From NCBI RefSeq assembly GCF_028687635.1, contig NZ_JAQTZS010000008.1, positions 46,152-110,151 on the forward strand: a stretch of DNA of 64,000 nt. Reading direction: 5' to 3'. Positions 26,715 through 35,286 of the stretch are shown one piece after another. Below the pieces are notes generated by a model. It saw only the letters and a list, made by a program, of their open reading frames with translations, had not been told where the DNA came from and ran no database searches. The translations under genes and the position numbers were made by a program. Source of the DNA: Malikia sp. (GTDB taxonomy: Bacteria > Pseudomonadota > Gammaproteobacteria > Burkholderiales > Burkholderiaceae_C). Every line of letters begins with the position of its first letter. Position 1 is the first letter of the stretch.

Positions 26715-28061
26715 TCAGGCGTTCGCTGTGGCGAGCTTGGCAACCGGCTTGGCCGAGGCGTTGCGCGCCATAGGCAGCACCAGCGTCAGCACCGCGCCGA
26801 CCGCCGCGACGCCGGCCAGGATCTGGAAGGTGGTGTCGATCGGCAGTTCGGCCTGCTGCATGTAGCCGATGAAGACCGGGCCGACAACGCCACCGAGGCG
26901 GCCGAAGCCCGCGCACCAGGCCACGCCAGCGCCGCGCACGTTGGTGCGGTAGTAGTTGGAAACCAGGCCGTAGATCAGCACCTGGGTGCCGCTGGTGCCG
27001 AGGCCGACGACCGCGACGATCGCGAGCAGGCCAGCAACCGGGAAGCCCATCGTCATCAGGAAGATGGCTGCGGCACCGATCGCGAAGCAGGCGACGACCA
27101 CCGACTTGGCGCCGAAGCGGTCAGCGACCTTCGACGCCAGCAGCGCGCCGAGCACCGCGCCGCCGTTGAGAATGAGCAGGAACTGCAGCGAACCCTTGGT
27201 GTTGAAGCCGGACTTGCTCATCAGCACGGGCAGCCAGGTGTTGAGCGAGTAGACCAGCAGCAGGCCGAGCGCGCTCATCAGGCCGAGCAGCACGGTGGGG
27301 GCCAGGTAGTCTGCGAACAGGCCGACGAAGCCCTTGCGGCTGCCGGTGGCGGCCGGCGCATCGGCATGAACCGGATGCGCCTCGGGCAGCGGAATGCCGG
27401 TGCGCTCGGACAGCGCGCGCGCTTCTTCCATGTGGCCGTGCGAAGCCAGCCAGGCGACCGATTCGGGCATCTTGAAGTAGGCCAGCGGCAGCAGCGTCAC
27501 GAAGGGCAGCGCGCCGAGCCAGAACATGCCGCGCCAGCCGATGTGCTCCAGCAGCATGATCGCCAGCAGCGCGGCCAGCAGGCTGCCCAGCGGGATGCCC
27601 GAATAGACGATCGCGTTGCACAGGTTCTTCTTGTCCTTGGGCGCGTATTCGGCGACCAGCGCGCCGGTGGTCGCGACCAGGGCGCCGACGCCCAGGCCGG
27701 TGATGAAGCGCAGCAAGCCGAAGCCCGAAGTGGTCTCCATCATCGCGGTGATGGCCATGCCGATCGAGAACCAGGCGTAGGAGCCCAGCATCACCTTGCG
27801 GCGGCCGATGATGTCGCCAACGGTGCCGGCCATCAGCGCGCCGACCAGCACGCCGAACAGCGCGTAGCTGCCGAGCTGGCCGGCGAGCGCGGGGGTCACG
27901 TTGCCGATCTGCGAGGGGTCACGCAGGAATTGCGACACGACGGCGCCATAGACGACGAGGTCGTAGCCATCAAAGATCAGGCCGACGGTGGCCAGCGATA
28001 CCACCCAGAGGATGGTGCGCAGGCGGCGGGCTTCTTGCGCGGATGGGTCAGGAGTTGCCAT
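26715..28061 (-). CDS. benK: Benzoate/aromatic acid:H+ symporter (AAHS family)
   Basis: Twelve-helix MFS importer of 448 residues. The DGYD motif in helix 1 (VGLIFDGYDLVVYG) is required for function in the PcaK/BenK group, and the helix 2-3 loop has GDIIGRRKVMLG. The last helix ends in VLTLVLPMARN. It lies tail-to-tail with benD and shares a divergent control region with pcaD. PcaK-like transport of 4-hydroxybenzoate is possible, but no protocatechuate genes are present here, so benzoate is favoured. Confidence 0.87.
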   Translation of the reverse strand: MATPDPSAQEARRLRTILWVVSLATVGLIFDGYDLVVYGAVVSQFLRDPSQIGNVTPALAGQLGSYALFGVLVGALMAGTVGDIIGRRKVMLGSYAWFSIGMAITAMMETTSGFGLLRFITGLGVGALVATTGALVAEYAPKDKKNLCNAIVYSGIPLGSLLAALLAIMLLEHIGWRGMFWLGALPFVTLLPLAYFKMPESVAWLASHGHMEEARALSERTGIPLPEAHPVHADAPAATGSRKGFVGLFADYLAPTVLLGLMSALGLLLVYSLNTWLPVLMSKSGFNTKGSLQFLLILNGGAVLGALLASKVADRFGAKSVVVACFAIGAAAIFLMTMGFPVAGLLAIVAVVGLGTSGTQVLIYGLVSNYYRTNVRGAGVAWCAGFGRLGGVVGPVFIGYMQQAELPIDTTFQILAGVAAVGAVLTLVLPMARNASAKPVAKLATANA

Positions 28062-28106
28062 GAGGTATCCAGTTGGAAAAAACGTGGCTGAGTTTAAGGT
28101 CGACCA

Positions 28107-28121
28107 ATACCAATTAGGTAT
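28107..28121. promoter_or_regulatory. BenM/CatM-type operator between benK and pcaD
   Basis: ATAC (28107-28110) and GTAT (28118-28121) are seven bases apart, the same pattern as in front of benA. TTGACA at 28141-28146, 19 bases downstream, could be a -35 for the pcaD side. The site is 46 bases from the benK start. Confidence 0.65.
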
Positions 28122-28312
28122 AAGTAAAAACCCGGATTATTTGACATAGATCAGGAAAATTCAGCCAAAACAGGCGTTTTTCGACCTAATTCCCACCTCA
28201 AAGCAATACTTTATAAGTATATATACAGTCCAAAAAGGTATTCCATCGCCAATCCATCCAGCCGGGATGGGCCGTAACATAAGGCGTTTTCCTCATCTTT
28301 TCCCCTATCGCC

Positions 28313-29086
28313 ATGCCTCAACTCAACACCGTCCGCCAAGGCCAGGGTCCCCTGGTCGTCCTGAGCCACGCCCTCGGCTGCGACCTGACCATGTGGGACG
28401 GCGTCGCCGCCGCGCTGCAGGACCGCTACACCGTGCTGCGCTACGACCAGCGCGGCCATGGCCAGACGCCCGCCACCGAAGGCCCCTACAGCATGGACGA
28501 CCTGGCCGATGACGCGGCCGAACTGATCCGCGCCCAGGGCGCCGGCCCGGTGCATTTCGTCGGCCTGTCGATGGGCGGCATGACCGCGCAGGCGCTGGCC
28601 GCGCGCCACCCCGAGCTGGTGCGCAGCATCGTGATCGCCAACTCGGCCGCCAGCTACGACGAGGCCGCGCGCGCCATGTGGCAGGCCCGCATCGACACCG
28701 TGCTGGCCAACGGCGTGCCGCCGATCGCCGACGGCGCGCTGCAGCGCTGGTTCACGCCCGAATTCCGCGCCGATGAAGCGGGCGGCGGTGCCGCCCGCGT
28801 CGCCAAGCTGCGCGCCGTGCTGGAAGCCACCCCGGCCCGGCCCTATGCCGCCGCCTGCGCGGCCGTCGCGGCCATCGCGCTCGACGAAGGCAACGCACGC
28901 ATCGCCTGCCCGACGCTGGTGATCGCCGGCAGCCGCGACGAGGCGACCCCGCCCGCCATGTCGCAGGCCATCGCCGCCCGCATCCCGGGCGCCCGGCTGG
29001 CCAGCCTGGACGCCGCCCACCTCAGCGCGGTCGAGCAGCCGGAGGCCTTCGCGGCCCTGCTGACCGGGTTCTGGGCCGGACTGTAA
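28313..29086 (+). CDS. pcaD: 3-Oxoadipate enol-lactonase
   Basis: Alpha/beta hydrolase that opens 3-oxoadipate enol-lactone to 3-oxoadipate. The 257-residue protein has the nucleophile elbow GLSMGG with Ser86, an oxyanion region near SHALGCDLTMW, a late acid in AGSRDEATPP, and the His in DAAHLSAVEQPE. Its place among ben and cat genes, without pcaC fused or adjacent, fits the catechol branch. A symmetric hairpin follows its stop. Confidence 0.93.
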   Translation: MPQLNTVRQGQGPLVVLSHALGCDLTMWDGVAAALQDRYTVLRYDQRGHGQTPATEGPYSMDDLADDAAELIRAQGAGPVHFVGLSMGGMTAQALAARHPELVRSIVIANSAASYDEAARAMWQARIDTVLANGVPPIADGALQRWFTPEFRADEAGGGAARVAKLRAVLEATPARPYAAACAAVAAIALDEGNARIACPTLVIAGSRDEATPPAMSQAIAARIPGARLASLDAAHLSAVEQPEAFAALLTGFWAGL

Positions 29087-29108
29087 GCCGGCCTAGGCCA
29101 ACATGACG

Positions 29109-29135
29109 AGCCCGCTTGGTGCGGGCTTGTCCTTT
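29109..29135 (+). terminator. Terminator of pcaD
   Basis: AGCCCGC (29109-29115) pairs with GCGGGCT (29121-29127), followed by TGTCCTTTT. The T-tract is interrupted but the stem is perfect. Confidence 0.6.
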
Positions 29136-29177
29136 TGCGTGAGTGGTCGCTACGACGCCCAGCTTACGCTGCTGCTT

Positions 29178-29213
29178 GTTGACATCCTCCCCCGCCTAAA
29201 GGCGGAGGATTCC
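29178..29213 (-). ncRNA. Probable omega-RNA scaffold end of TnpB element 1
   Basis: The tnpB stop codon lies inside a stem formed by ATCCTCC and GGAGGAT, ending in GTCAAC at 29178. In characterised TnpB systems the guide RNA is the 3' part of the tnpB transcript, with the scaffold ending at the element boundary and the guide taken from the flank. The guide here would read from 29177 downwards. The RNA's 5' end cannot be told from sequence. Confidence 0.4.
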
Positions 29214-30470
29214 TACGGCGCCCATTGCAGGCGCTGCGCCTGAACAAGTCGCTTCGGTGGGTTCCTGCTTCACCGAGGCAGCACGCCTTGCCCTTGCGGG
29301 CTTGGCGCGGCTGACTTCCTCTCCACAGGCTGTAACGCGGTGTCCCCGCGCCAGTATGTTGATCGCGCCGATGTGATCGGCATGGCCCTCGTGCCCGCAC
29401 TGCACACACCGGAAAACCGCCTGGGTCTTGCGGTTGTCCGCGCTGACACAGCTGCAAAGCGGACAGGTGCGGCTCGTGTTCTGCGCTGGCACGACGATGA
29501 GCAGGCCGCCATTCCAAGCCAGCTTGTAGTCGAGTTGGCGACGGAACTCGAACCAGCCCTGATCCAGGATGGCCTTGTTCAGGCCGGACTTGGCCCTCAC
29601 GTTCTTGCCCGGCTGCTCGGTGCTGCCTGCCGCCGACCTGGACATGTTCCTTACTTGCAAATCCTCGATGCACACCATCGCGTGGTTCTGGCTGATGGCA
29701 CTCGTGGCCTTGTGCAGGTAATCGCGGCGGGCGTTGCCGATGCGGGCGTTGATGCGCTGGACTCGGGCCTTGGCCTTCTTCCAGTTGCTGCTGAATTTGA
29801 CTTTTCGGCTCATCGCCCGCTGGTAGCGGCGCAAGCGTGCCTCGTGCTTCTTGAAGCTGTTGAGCGAGGCCAGGAACGAACCATCGCTGAACGTAGCGAA
29901 GCGGGCAATCCCCACGTCGATGCCGATGGCGCTGCTGGACTTCGGGACAGGTTGATCGACTTCGCGCTCGGTCTGGATCGACACGAACCATTTGCCACCC
30001 GACAGGCTCACCGTCGAGTTGCACGGCGCCCCCAGCAGCGGACGCGACAGGCGCAATCGCATCCAGCCCAGCTTGGGCAGGAAGATCCGGGCGTTGGCTG
30101 CATCGAGCTTGAATTGCTTGGCGTCCGGGTAGCGAAAGCTGTCACGCTGGCACTTCTTCTTGAACCTGGGGAAGGCCGCACGCTTGGCGAAGAAGTTCTT
30201 GTACGCCCGCTCCAAGTCCTTGAGCGCATGTTGCAGCGGGTGAACAGGCGCCTCCTTGAGCCACGGGGTTTCTGCTGCGTTGCGCCACGCAGTCAGGTGC
30301 TTGGCCATCGCCACATAGCCGATGAACTGGCCGCCCGCCTCGTGATTGGCCTTCTGCAACGCCAGCGCCTGATTGAAGACGAACCGGCACGCCCCAACGA
30401 AGCGGCGCATCTGCCGCTCCTGCTGCCCGTCCGGCATCAGTTCGTACTTGAAAGCCTGGAGGCGTTGCAT
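29196..30470 (-). CDS. tnpB: TnpB/OrfB RNA-guided nuclease of an IS605-type element
   Basis: 424-residue TnpB protein, of the family shown to be RNA-guided nucleases ancestral to Cas12. It begins MQRLQAFKYELMPDGQQ with the usual N-terminal helix-turn-helix-like region. All three RuvC acidic residues are visible: Asp185 in GIDVG, Glu269 in CIEDLQV, and Asp365 in HADHIGA. The zinc finger CPLC/CVQC is at 336-358. The third motif reads ADHIGA where ADLNAA-type sequences are common. The C-terminus carries about 40 extra residues that run into the element's end hairpin. Confidence 0.9.
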   Translation of the reverse strand: MQRLQAFKYELMPDGQQERQMRRFVGACRFVFNQALALQKANHEAGGQFIGYVAMAKHLTAWRNAAETPWLKEAPVHPLQHALKDLERAYKNFFAKRAAFPRFKKKCQRDSFRYPDAKQFKLDAANARIFLPKLGWMRLRLSRPLLGAPCNSTVSLSGGKWFVSIQTEREVDQPVPKSSSAIGIDVGIARFATFSDGSFLASLNSFKKHEARLRRYQRAMSRKVKFSSNWKKAKARVQRINARIGNARRDYLHKATSAISQNHAMVCIEDLQVRNMSRSAAGSTEQPGKNVRAKSGLNKAILDQGWFEFRRQLDYKLAWNGGLLIVVPAQNTSRTCPLCSCVSADNRKTQAVFRCVQCGHEGHADHIGAINILARGHRVTACGEEVSRAKPARARRAASVKQEPTEATCSGAAPAMGAVGILRL

Positions 30471-30487
30471 GACAAAAGTATAGTTTG

Positions 30488-30574
30488 ATGGCCAAGTTGT
30501 GCAAGAACTTCGAGGCAGGCGCGCACATCGCCGTCATCCAGCCGTACATCGAGCAGCAGCAGATGCAGCACTGA
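30488..30574 (+). pseudogene. Remnant of tnpA (Y1 transposase C-terminus)
   Basis: A 28-residue frame ends [15 protein letters not shown], which resembles the final helix of IS200-type TnpA. The HUH and catalytic Tyr regions are absent, and stop codons close the frame upstream. The frame is followed by the GC-rich end hairpin, as expected for the tnpA side of an IS605 unit. The similarity is short and judged from memory. Confidence 0.4.
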
Positions 30575-31646
30575 CGGCCCCAAGGACACCTGCGGCGTCC
30601 GCGCTTTCCTTCCCCGCCCTGAAGGACGGGGTTTGACGCGCATCTCGATCAATTGCGCCAGCAAACGCGACGACGCTGGCTTCGTCATTCGCCAGGACAA
30701 CCTCAACGCCCGCACTCAGGAGATCGTCACGGATTTCCTGATAGGCAGGATACGCCTTTGACCCTTCCAAGGGGGGGCAATCGGGAACAGCACATGCGAA
30801 GGCAATGCGCAGCGCTTGCGCAGTCGCTTCACCTTGTCCACCCACTGACCGCCATGAGTCATGGATGCGGGTCGGATCGTCCTGTGCCAGGTACAGAGGC
30901 TTGATGATGCGGTCAATTTGCTGGCCGGTTCGCCGAACGAACGGGAAGTTGACCATGGTCTGGTCAATCAGGATGTTGCGGTCCGCCAGGTACAGGATGC
31001 GCTTCTTGGTCTTGCTTTTCCAGAGGCGCCAGATGATCTGGAAGGCGGTGTAGGTCTTGCCGGTGCCGGTGGCCATGACCAGCAGCGCGCGGTTCTGGCC
31101 GCTGGCAATCGCCTCCACGGTGCGGTTGATGGCGTTGAGCTGGTAGTAGCGCGGGGTCTTGCTGGGCGAGTAGTCGAACGCCGCCACACGCTGCACCTCG
31201 TCGGTCCAGCCTTTCCAGGCGCAGTAGCGCTGCCACAGCTCTTGCGGCGAGGGAAACTCGTCCAGCGCCAGGTTGCGCTCCAGCACGCCATCGGCCAGCG
31301 TGGCATCGCGGAAGACGAAGCCGTCGCCGTTGCTGGTGAAGGCAAAGGGCACGTCGAGCAGCTCGGCGTAGTTGATGGCCTGCCACATGCCTGCTCCAAC
31401 AGCGTGTTTGTTGTCCTTGGCTTCCAGCACCGCCAGCGGGATGTCGGGCTTGTGGAACAGCGCATAGTCGGCGCGCAGCACGGTGGACTTGTCGCGCTGG
31501 GCCTTGTGGCCGCGCACCACCACGCAACCGGCACGCAGCGGGAACTCGCGGTACAACTGATCCATGCCGTTCCAGCCGGCCGCCACCATCGCGGGCCGGA
31601 TGAACTTGTCGCAGATGTCGCTTTCGGAGAGTTGTTTCTTGTTCAT
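30534..31646 (-). pseudogene. hsdR: Truncated type I restriction endonuclease subunit R
   Basis: From [16 protein letters not shown] the frame has the HSDR_N nuclease domain ([24 protein letters not shown] with the PD-ExK residues) and the start of the helicase ([37 protein letters not shown]). After the residues MVN, at about 30950, the sequence stops looking like HsdR: the expected DEAH-type helicase region is missing and replaced by about 100 residues I do not recognise. The frame then runs into the IS end and stops there. A normal HsdR is about 800-1100 residues. No hsdM or hsdS is in the window, so restriction activity is unlikely. Confidence 0.8.
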
Positions 31647-31725
31647 GCCTTGAACCCGTGCCGGAATTTGACTTGGATTATTGATCAACATTCCGAGCAG
31701 GCAAGGAAATCGCCACCGATATTGC

Positions 31726-32604
31726 TCAATCCAGCGGCGTCGCGCGCAGCAGCGCCGCGAACTCGCGCGCCGCCGCGCTGCGCGAGGCGCCGCGCCGCCA
31801 CAGGATGCCGGCGTGGCGCAAGATCTCGGGTCCACTCAACGCGATCGCGTGGAGGTCGGGGGCCTGGCGTGCCGCGCGCTCGGGCACGATGCTGGCCAGG
31901 TCGCCGTAACGGCAGACGCCCAGCAGCGACTCGACCGAATCCAGCTCGACCCGCACCAGCGGCGCCACGCCGGCCTGGCGCAGCCGGTCGTCGATCAGGC
32001 GCCGGGTCGCGAAATTGCGCGGCAACAGCGCCAGCGGCACGCCGGCAAGCCCGGCCAGCTCCAGCCCGGCGCGACCGGCCAGCGGGTGCCGCGGCCCGAC
32101 GACCAGCAGCAGGCGCTCGTCGAACAGCACCTCGGCCTCGATATCGTCGCTCTGCGCCGGGTGAAAGGCGATGCCGAGGTCGAGCTCGCCATCGAGCAGC
32201 TGCTGCTCGATCGCGCCCGCGCGCAGGTCCTGCACCTCGACCTTGACCTTGGGATAGGCGCGGCTGAAGGCCGCCACCGTCGCCGGCACCACGGTGTTGA
32301 GGAAAGTCGGGAAGGCGCCGACCTTGAGCTGGCCCGACTGCAGCCCGCCGAGGTCGGCCAGCGCCATGCGCCCGGCCTCGATCTCCTGCAGCGCGCGGCG
32401 CGCATAGACGCGGAACTCCGCCCCCGCCTGCGACAGCTTGAGCCCGCGCCCCAGGCGGTCGAACAGCGCGACGCCGAGCTCCTGCTCCAGCTGGCGCAGC
32501 CCGTGCGAGAGGGTGCTCTGCGTCACGAACAGGTTCTGCGCCGACTGCGTCAGGTGCTCGGTGTCGGCGATGTCGAGGAAGTAGCGAAGTTGTCTTATTT
32601 CCAT
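31726..32604 (-). CDS. LysR regulator divergent from catB
   Basis: 292-residue LysR protein with the HTH ([20 protein letters not shown], then [16 protein letters not shown]) and a substrate-binding half ([28 protein letters not shown]). It resembles the CynR/CbbR-like side of the family more than BenM/CatM. The chosen ATG complements 32602-32604 and gives MEIRQLRYF, the canonical start. Divergence from catBC suggests it controls that operon. The palindromes in the shared 132-bp gap differ from the BenM-type sites elsewhere. Confidence 0.88.
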   Translation of the reverse strand: MEIRQLRYFLDIADTEHLTQSAQNLFVTQSTLSHGLRQLEQELGVALFDRLGRGLKLSQAGAEFRVYARRALQEIEAGRMALADLGGLQSGQLKVGAFPTFLNTVVPATVAAFSRAYPKVKVEVQDLRAGAIEQQLLDGELDLGIAFHPAQSDDIEAEVLFDERLLLVVGPRHPLAGRAGLELAGLAGVPLALLPRNFATRRLIDDRLRQAGVAPLVRVELDSVESLLGVCRYGDLASIVPERAARQAPDLHAIALSGPEILRHAGILWRRGASRSAAAREFAALLRATPLD

Positions 32605-32613
32605 GCCAGGATT

Positions 32614-32646
32614 GATATCTTCCGAATATCGTTCGATGGTATCGAA
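32614..32646. promoter_or_regulatory. Candidate LysR operators between the regulator and catB
   Basis: Two perfect inverted repeats lie side by side: GATAT-N7-ATATC at 32614-32630 and TTCGA-N5-TCGAA at 32632-32646. The first has the T-N11-A core typical of LysR sites. They begin 10 bases from the regulator start, as expected for autoregulation. Confidence 0.55.
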
Positions 32647-32668
32647 TGATTTCATGGAAATAAATCAT

Positions 32669-32697
32669 TTGTCCACAGCAGTCACTCGACTTACGCT
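32669..32697 (+). promoter_or_regulatory. Candidate catB promoter
   Basis: TTGTCC (32669-32674) and TACGCT (32692-32697) are spaced by 17 bases, downstream of the LysR-type repeats and 40 bases before the catB start. Confidence 0.45.
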
Positions 32698-32736
32698 TCG
32701 GAGATTCTTGAACCACCTACCGACAAGACCTCTGAC

Positions 32737-33918
32737 ATGACCGCCCGCTACCCCATCGAGCGCATCGAAGCGCGCATCCTCGACATCCCCACCATCCGCC
32801 CGCACAAGCTGTCGTTCGGCGCCATCAGCCGCCAGAGCCCGGTGATCGTCCAGCTCTGGCTGGCCAACGGCGCCTGCGGCTTCGGCGAGGCCGCCACCAT
32901 CGGCGGCCCGTCCTGGAACGAGGAGTCGCCCGAGTCGATCAAGCACGCGATCGACGGCTACCTGGCACCGGCGCTGATCGGCCTGGACGGCGCCAGCTTC
33001 GGTGGCGCGCTGGCGCGCATGGACGCCTTCTGCAAGGGCAACTACTTCGCCAAGAGCGCGGTCGAGATGGCACTGATCGACGCCTATTCGCGCACGCTCG
33101 GCCTGCCGGCCTACCAGCTGCTCGGCGGCAAGCGCATCAAGAGCCTGCCGCTGGCCTGGACCCTGGCCAGCGGCGACGTCAACAAGGACCTGGAGGAAGC
33201 CCAGCTGCGCCTGGAGCAGAAGCGTCACCGCATCTTCAAGATGAAGATCGGTGCCCGCACCCCCGAGCAGGACGTGGCCCATGTGTCGCAGATCGCGCGC
33301 GGCCTGCAAGGCAAGGCCACGCTGACGGTCGACGTCAACCAGGCCTGGGACGGCAGCACCGCGCGCCGCTTCCTGCCGCAGATGATCGATGCCGGCGTCA
33401 CGCTGATCGAGCAGCCGGTGGCCAAGTGGAACGTCGAGGCGCTCAAGACCCTGAGCGAGACGCTGGGCCACCGCGCCAGCATCATGGCCGACGAGACCGT
33501 CTGCAGCCCGCAGGACGCGATGATGCTCGCGCGTGCCCAGGCCAGCCAGGTGTTCTCGCTCAAGGTCGCCAAGCACGGCGGCCTGCTGCGCACCAAGGAA
33601 GTCGCCGCGGTCGCCGAGGCCGCCGACATCGCCTGGTACGGCGGCACCATGCTCGAAACCTCGATCGGCAGCGCCGCCTCGGCCCATGTGTTCTCGACCC
33701 TGGGCAACAAGCACCACGGCTGTGAGCTGTTCGGCCCGCAGCTGCTGGTCGACGACATCGTGACCGAGCTGATGCCGATCGTCGACTTCGAGCTGCAACT
33801 GCCCGACGGCCCCGGCATCGGCGTCGAGATCGATCCGGCCAAGCTCGATCGCTTCGACCGCGCCCGCGCCGGCCTGACCGCCACCCACATCGACCTGGGC
33901 CAGAAGGTCGCCGCCTGA
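32737..33918 (+). CDS. catB: Muconate cycloisomerase
   Basis: Enolase-superfamily enzyme that turns cis,cis-muconate into muconolactone. The 393-residue protein shows the capping domain at the N-terminus and the barrel with KMKIG (catalytic Lys pair region), DVNQAWDG, EQPV and ADET metal ligands, and KVAKHGG for the second catalytic Lys. catC follows 29 bases later. Chloromuconate cycloisomerases are relatives, but no chlorocatechol genes are nearby. Confidence 0.95.
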   Translation: MTARYPIERIEARILDIPTIRPHKLSFGAISRQSPVIVQLWLANGACGFGEAATIGGPSWNEESPESIKHAIDGYLAPALIGLDGASFGGALARMDAFCKGNYFAKSAVEMALIDAYSRTLGLPAYQLLGGKRIKSLPLAWTLASGDVNKDLEEAQLRLEQKRHRIFKMKIGARTPEQDVAHVSQIARGLQGKATLTVDVNQAWDGSTARRFLPQMIDAGVTLIEQPVAKWNVEALKTLSETLGHRASIMADETVCSPQDAMMLARAQASQVFSLKVAKHGGLLRTKEVAAVAEAADIAWYGGTMLETSIGSAASAHVFSTLGNKHHGCELFGPQLLVDDIVTELMPIVDFELQLPDGPGIGVEIDPAKLDRFDRARAGLTATHIDLGQKVAA

Positions 33919-33947
33919 TCCCCCCCATTTCAAACAAGGAAAAAACG

Positions 33948-34226
33948 ATGCTGTATCTGGTTCGCATGGATGTGAATATCCCCAACGACCTGCCGGTCGA
34001 ACAGGCCAACGAGATCAAGGCCCGCGAAAAGGCCTACTCCCAGGAGCTGCAACGCGACGGCCGCTGGAAGAACCTGTGGCGCGTGGTCGGCGAATACGCC
34101 AACTACAGCCTGTTCGACGTCGAGAGCAACGACGAACTGCACACCCTGCTGTCGCAGCTGCCGCTGTTCCCGTTCATGAAGATCCAGGTCACGCCGCTGG
34201 CCAAGCATCCGTCGGCGATCGCCTGA
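33948..34226 (+). CDS. catC: Muconolactone delta-isomerase
   Basis: 92-residue decameric ferredoxin-fold isomerase converting muconolactone to 3-oxoadipate enol-lactone, the substrate of PcaD. The protein starts MLYLVRMDVNIPNDLP and holds the family blocks RWKNLWRVVGEYANYS and HTLLSQLPLFPFM. The length is exactly typical. AAGGAAAAA precedes the start. Confidence 0.97.
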   Translation: MLYLVRMDVNIPNDLPVEQANEIKAREKAYSQELQRDGRWKNLWRVVGEYANYSLFDVESNDELHTLLSQLPLFPFMKIQVTPLAKHPSAIA

Positions 34227-34248
34227 TCCCGCGCCGGAGAGCAAGCAC

Positions 34249-35226
34249 ATGAAATGGAACCGCATCCTGCTCGCCGCCAGCCTCGTGCTCGGTGTCAATG
34301 CCTGGGCGCAGGCCCCCGCCGCCAGCGACTGGCCGACCAAGCCGGTGCGCTGGGTCGTACCCTTTCCGCCCGGCGGCGCCATGGATGCGATCGCCCGCGC
34401 GCTGGGTGACAAGGCCGGCAAGGCGCTGGGCCAGTCCTTCGTGATCGAGAACAAGGCCGGCGCCGGTGGCAATATCGGCGCCGACCTGGTGGCCAAGGCG
34501 CCAGCCGATGGCCACACCATCATGATCACCTCGATCGGCATGGCGACCAACAAGCCGCTCTACGGCAAGCTGAGCTACGACCCGGTCAAGGACTTCGCCC
34601 CGGTCAGCCTGCTGGCCGTGGTGCCCAACGTGCTGGTCACCAACGCCACCCAGCCCAACGTCAAGACCGTCGCCGACCTGGTGACTGCAGCACGCAAGGC
34701 GCCCGGCCAGCTGAGCTATGCCTCGGCCGGCAACGGCACCTCGATCCACCTCGCGGGCGAGCTGTTCACCTCGCTGACCGGCACCGACATGCTGCATGTC
34801 CCCTACAAGGGCAGCGGTCCGGCGGTGGCCGACCTGCTCGGCGGACAGGTCAACTACATGTTCGACAGCATCACCTCGGCGCGGTCGCACCTGCAGTCGG
34901 GCAAGCTGCGCGCGCTGGCGGTGACGACGGCCAAGCGCTCCCCGGCGCTGCCCAACGTGCCCACCATGGCCGAAGCTGGCGTGGCGGGCTACGAGCTGTC
35001 GCCCTGGTTCGCGGTGTTTGCCCCTGCCGGCACGCCCAAGCCGGTCATCGACAAGCTCAACCGTGCCCTGCGCGACGCCATGAAGCAGCCCGACGTGGCG
35101 GCGCGCTTCGAAAGCATGGGCGTCGAAGCCGTCGGCTCCAGCCCGGAGCAACTCGCCAGCCATCTGGCGCGCGAAAGCGCGCGCTGGGGCAAGCTGATCA
35201 CCGAGCGCGGCATCCGATCCGACTGA
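34249..35226 (+). CDS. Tripartite tricarboxylate transporter substrate-binding protein (Bug family)
   Basis: 325-residue periplasmic binding protein of the Bug/TctC family. It has a Sec signal peptide (MKWNRILLAASLVLGVNAWA), then WPTKPVRWVVPFPPGGAMDAIAR, ENKAGAGGNIGADLVAKA, and SYASAGNGTSIHLAGELF, all typical. It lies in line with catBC, 22 bases after catC, and so is probably co-expressed. No tctA or tctB membrane genes are nearby. It may bind an aromatic acid or pathway intermediate and hand it to a permease elsewhere, but the ligand is unknown. Confidence 0.9.
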   Translation: MKWNRILLAASLVLGVNAWAQAPAASDWPTKPVRWVVPFPPGGAMDAIARALGDKAGKALGQSFVIENKAGAGGNIGADLVAKAPADGHTIMITSIGMATNKPLYGKLSYDPVKDFAPVSLLAVVPNVLVTNATQPNVKTVADLVTAARKAPGQLSYASAGNGTSIHLAGELFTSLTGTDMLHVPYKGSGPAVADLLGGQVNYMFDSITSARSHLQSGKLRALAVTTAKRSPALPNVPTMAEAGVAGYELSPWFAVFAPAGTPKPVIDKLNRALRDAMKQPDVAARFESMGVEAVGSSPEQLASHLARESARWGKLITERGIRSD

Positions 35227-35252
35227 GCCGTTCGCCAAACAGGCAGCAGGCA

Positions 35253-35286
35253 ATACGCCGGCCCGGAGCAATCCCGGCCGGCGTAT
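35253..35286 (+). terminator. Hairpin at the end of the catBC-Bug operon
   Basis: ATACGCCGGCC (35253-35263) pairs perfectly with GGCCGGCGTAT (35276-35286). The stem is 11 bp, but only a weak T-rich stretch follows, so it may be a Rho-independent terminator or an mRNA-stabilising hairpin. Confidence 0.5.

Larger units (their letters stand above)
29178..30640 (-). mobile_element. IS200/IS605-type element with tnpB and a tnpA remnant
   Basis: The right end on the minus strand is a hairpin (from 29213) closing with GGATGTCAAC at 29187-29178, the same end as in the second element at 39438. The other end is marked by the hairpin CCCCGCCCT/AAGGACGGGG at 30612-30631, followed by TTTGACGCGC. tnpB fills most of the unit, and a short divergent frame looks like the last residues of a Y1 transposase. 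Exact ends on the hsdR side are not certain. Confidence 0.7.

Noticed and set aside
30612..30631. GC hairpin read as an ordinary terminator of a convergent gene
   Set aside because: It lies next to the tnpA stub and opposite tnpB, where an IS605-type end is expected, and its stem sequence resembles the other element ends.
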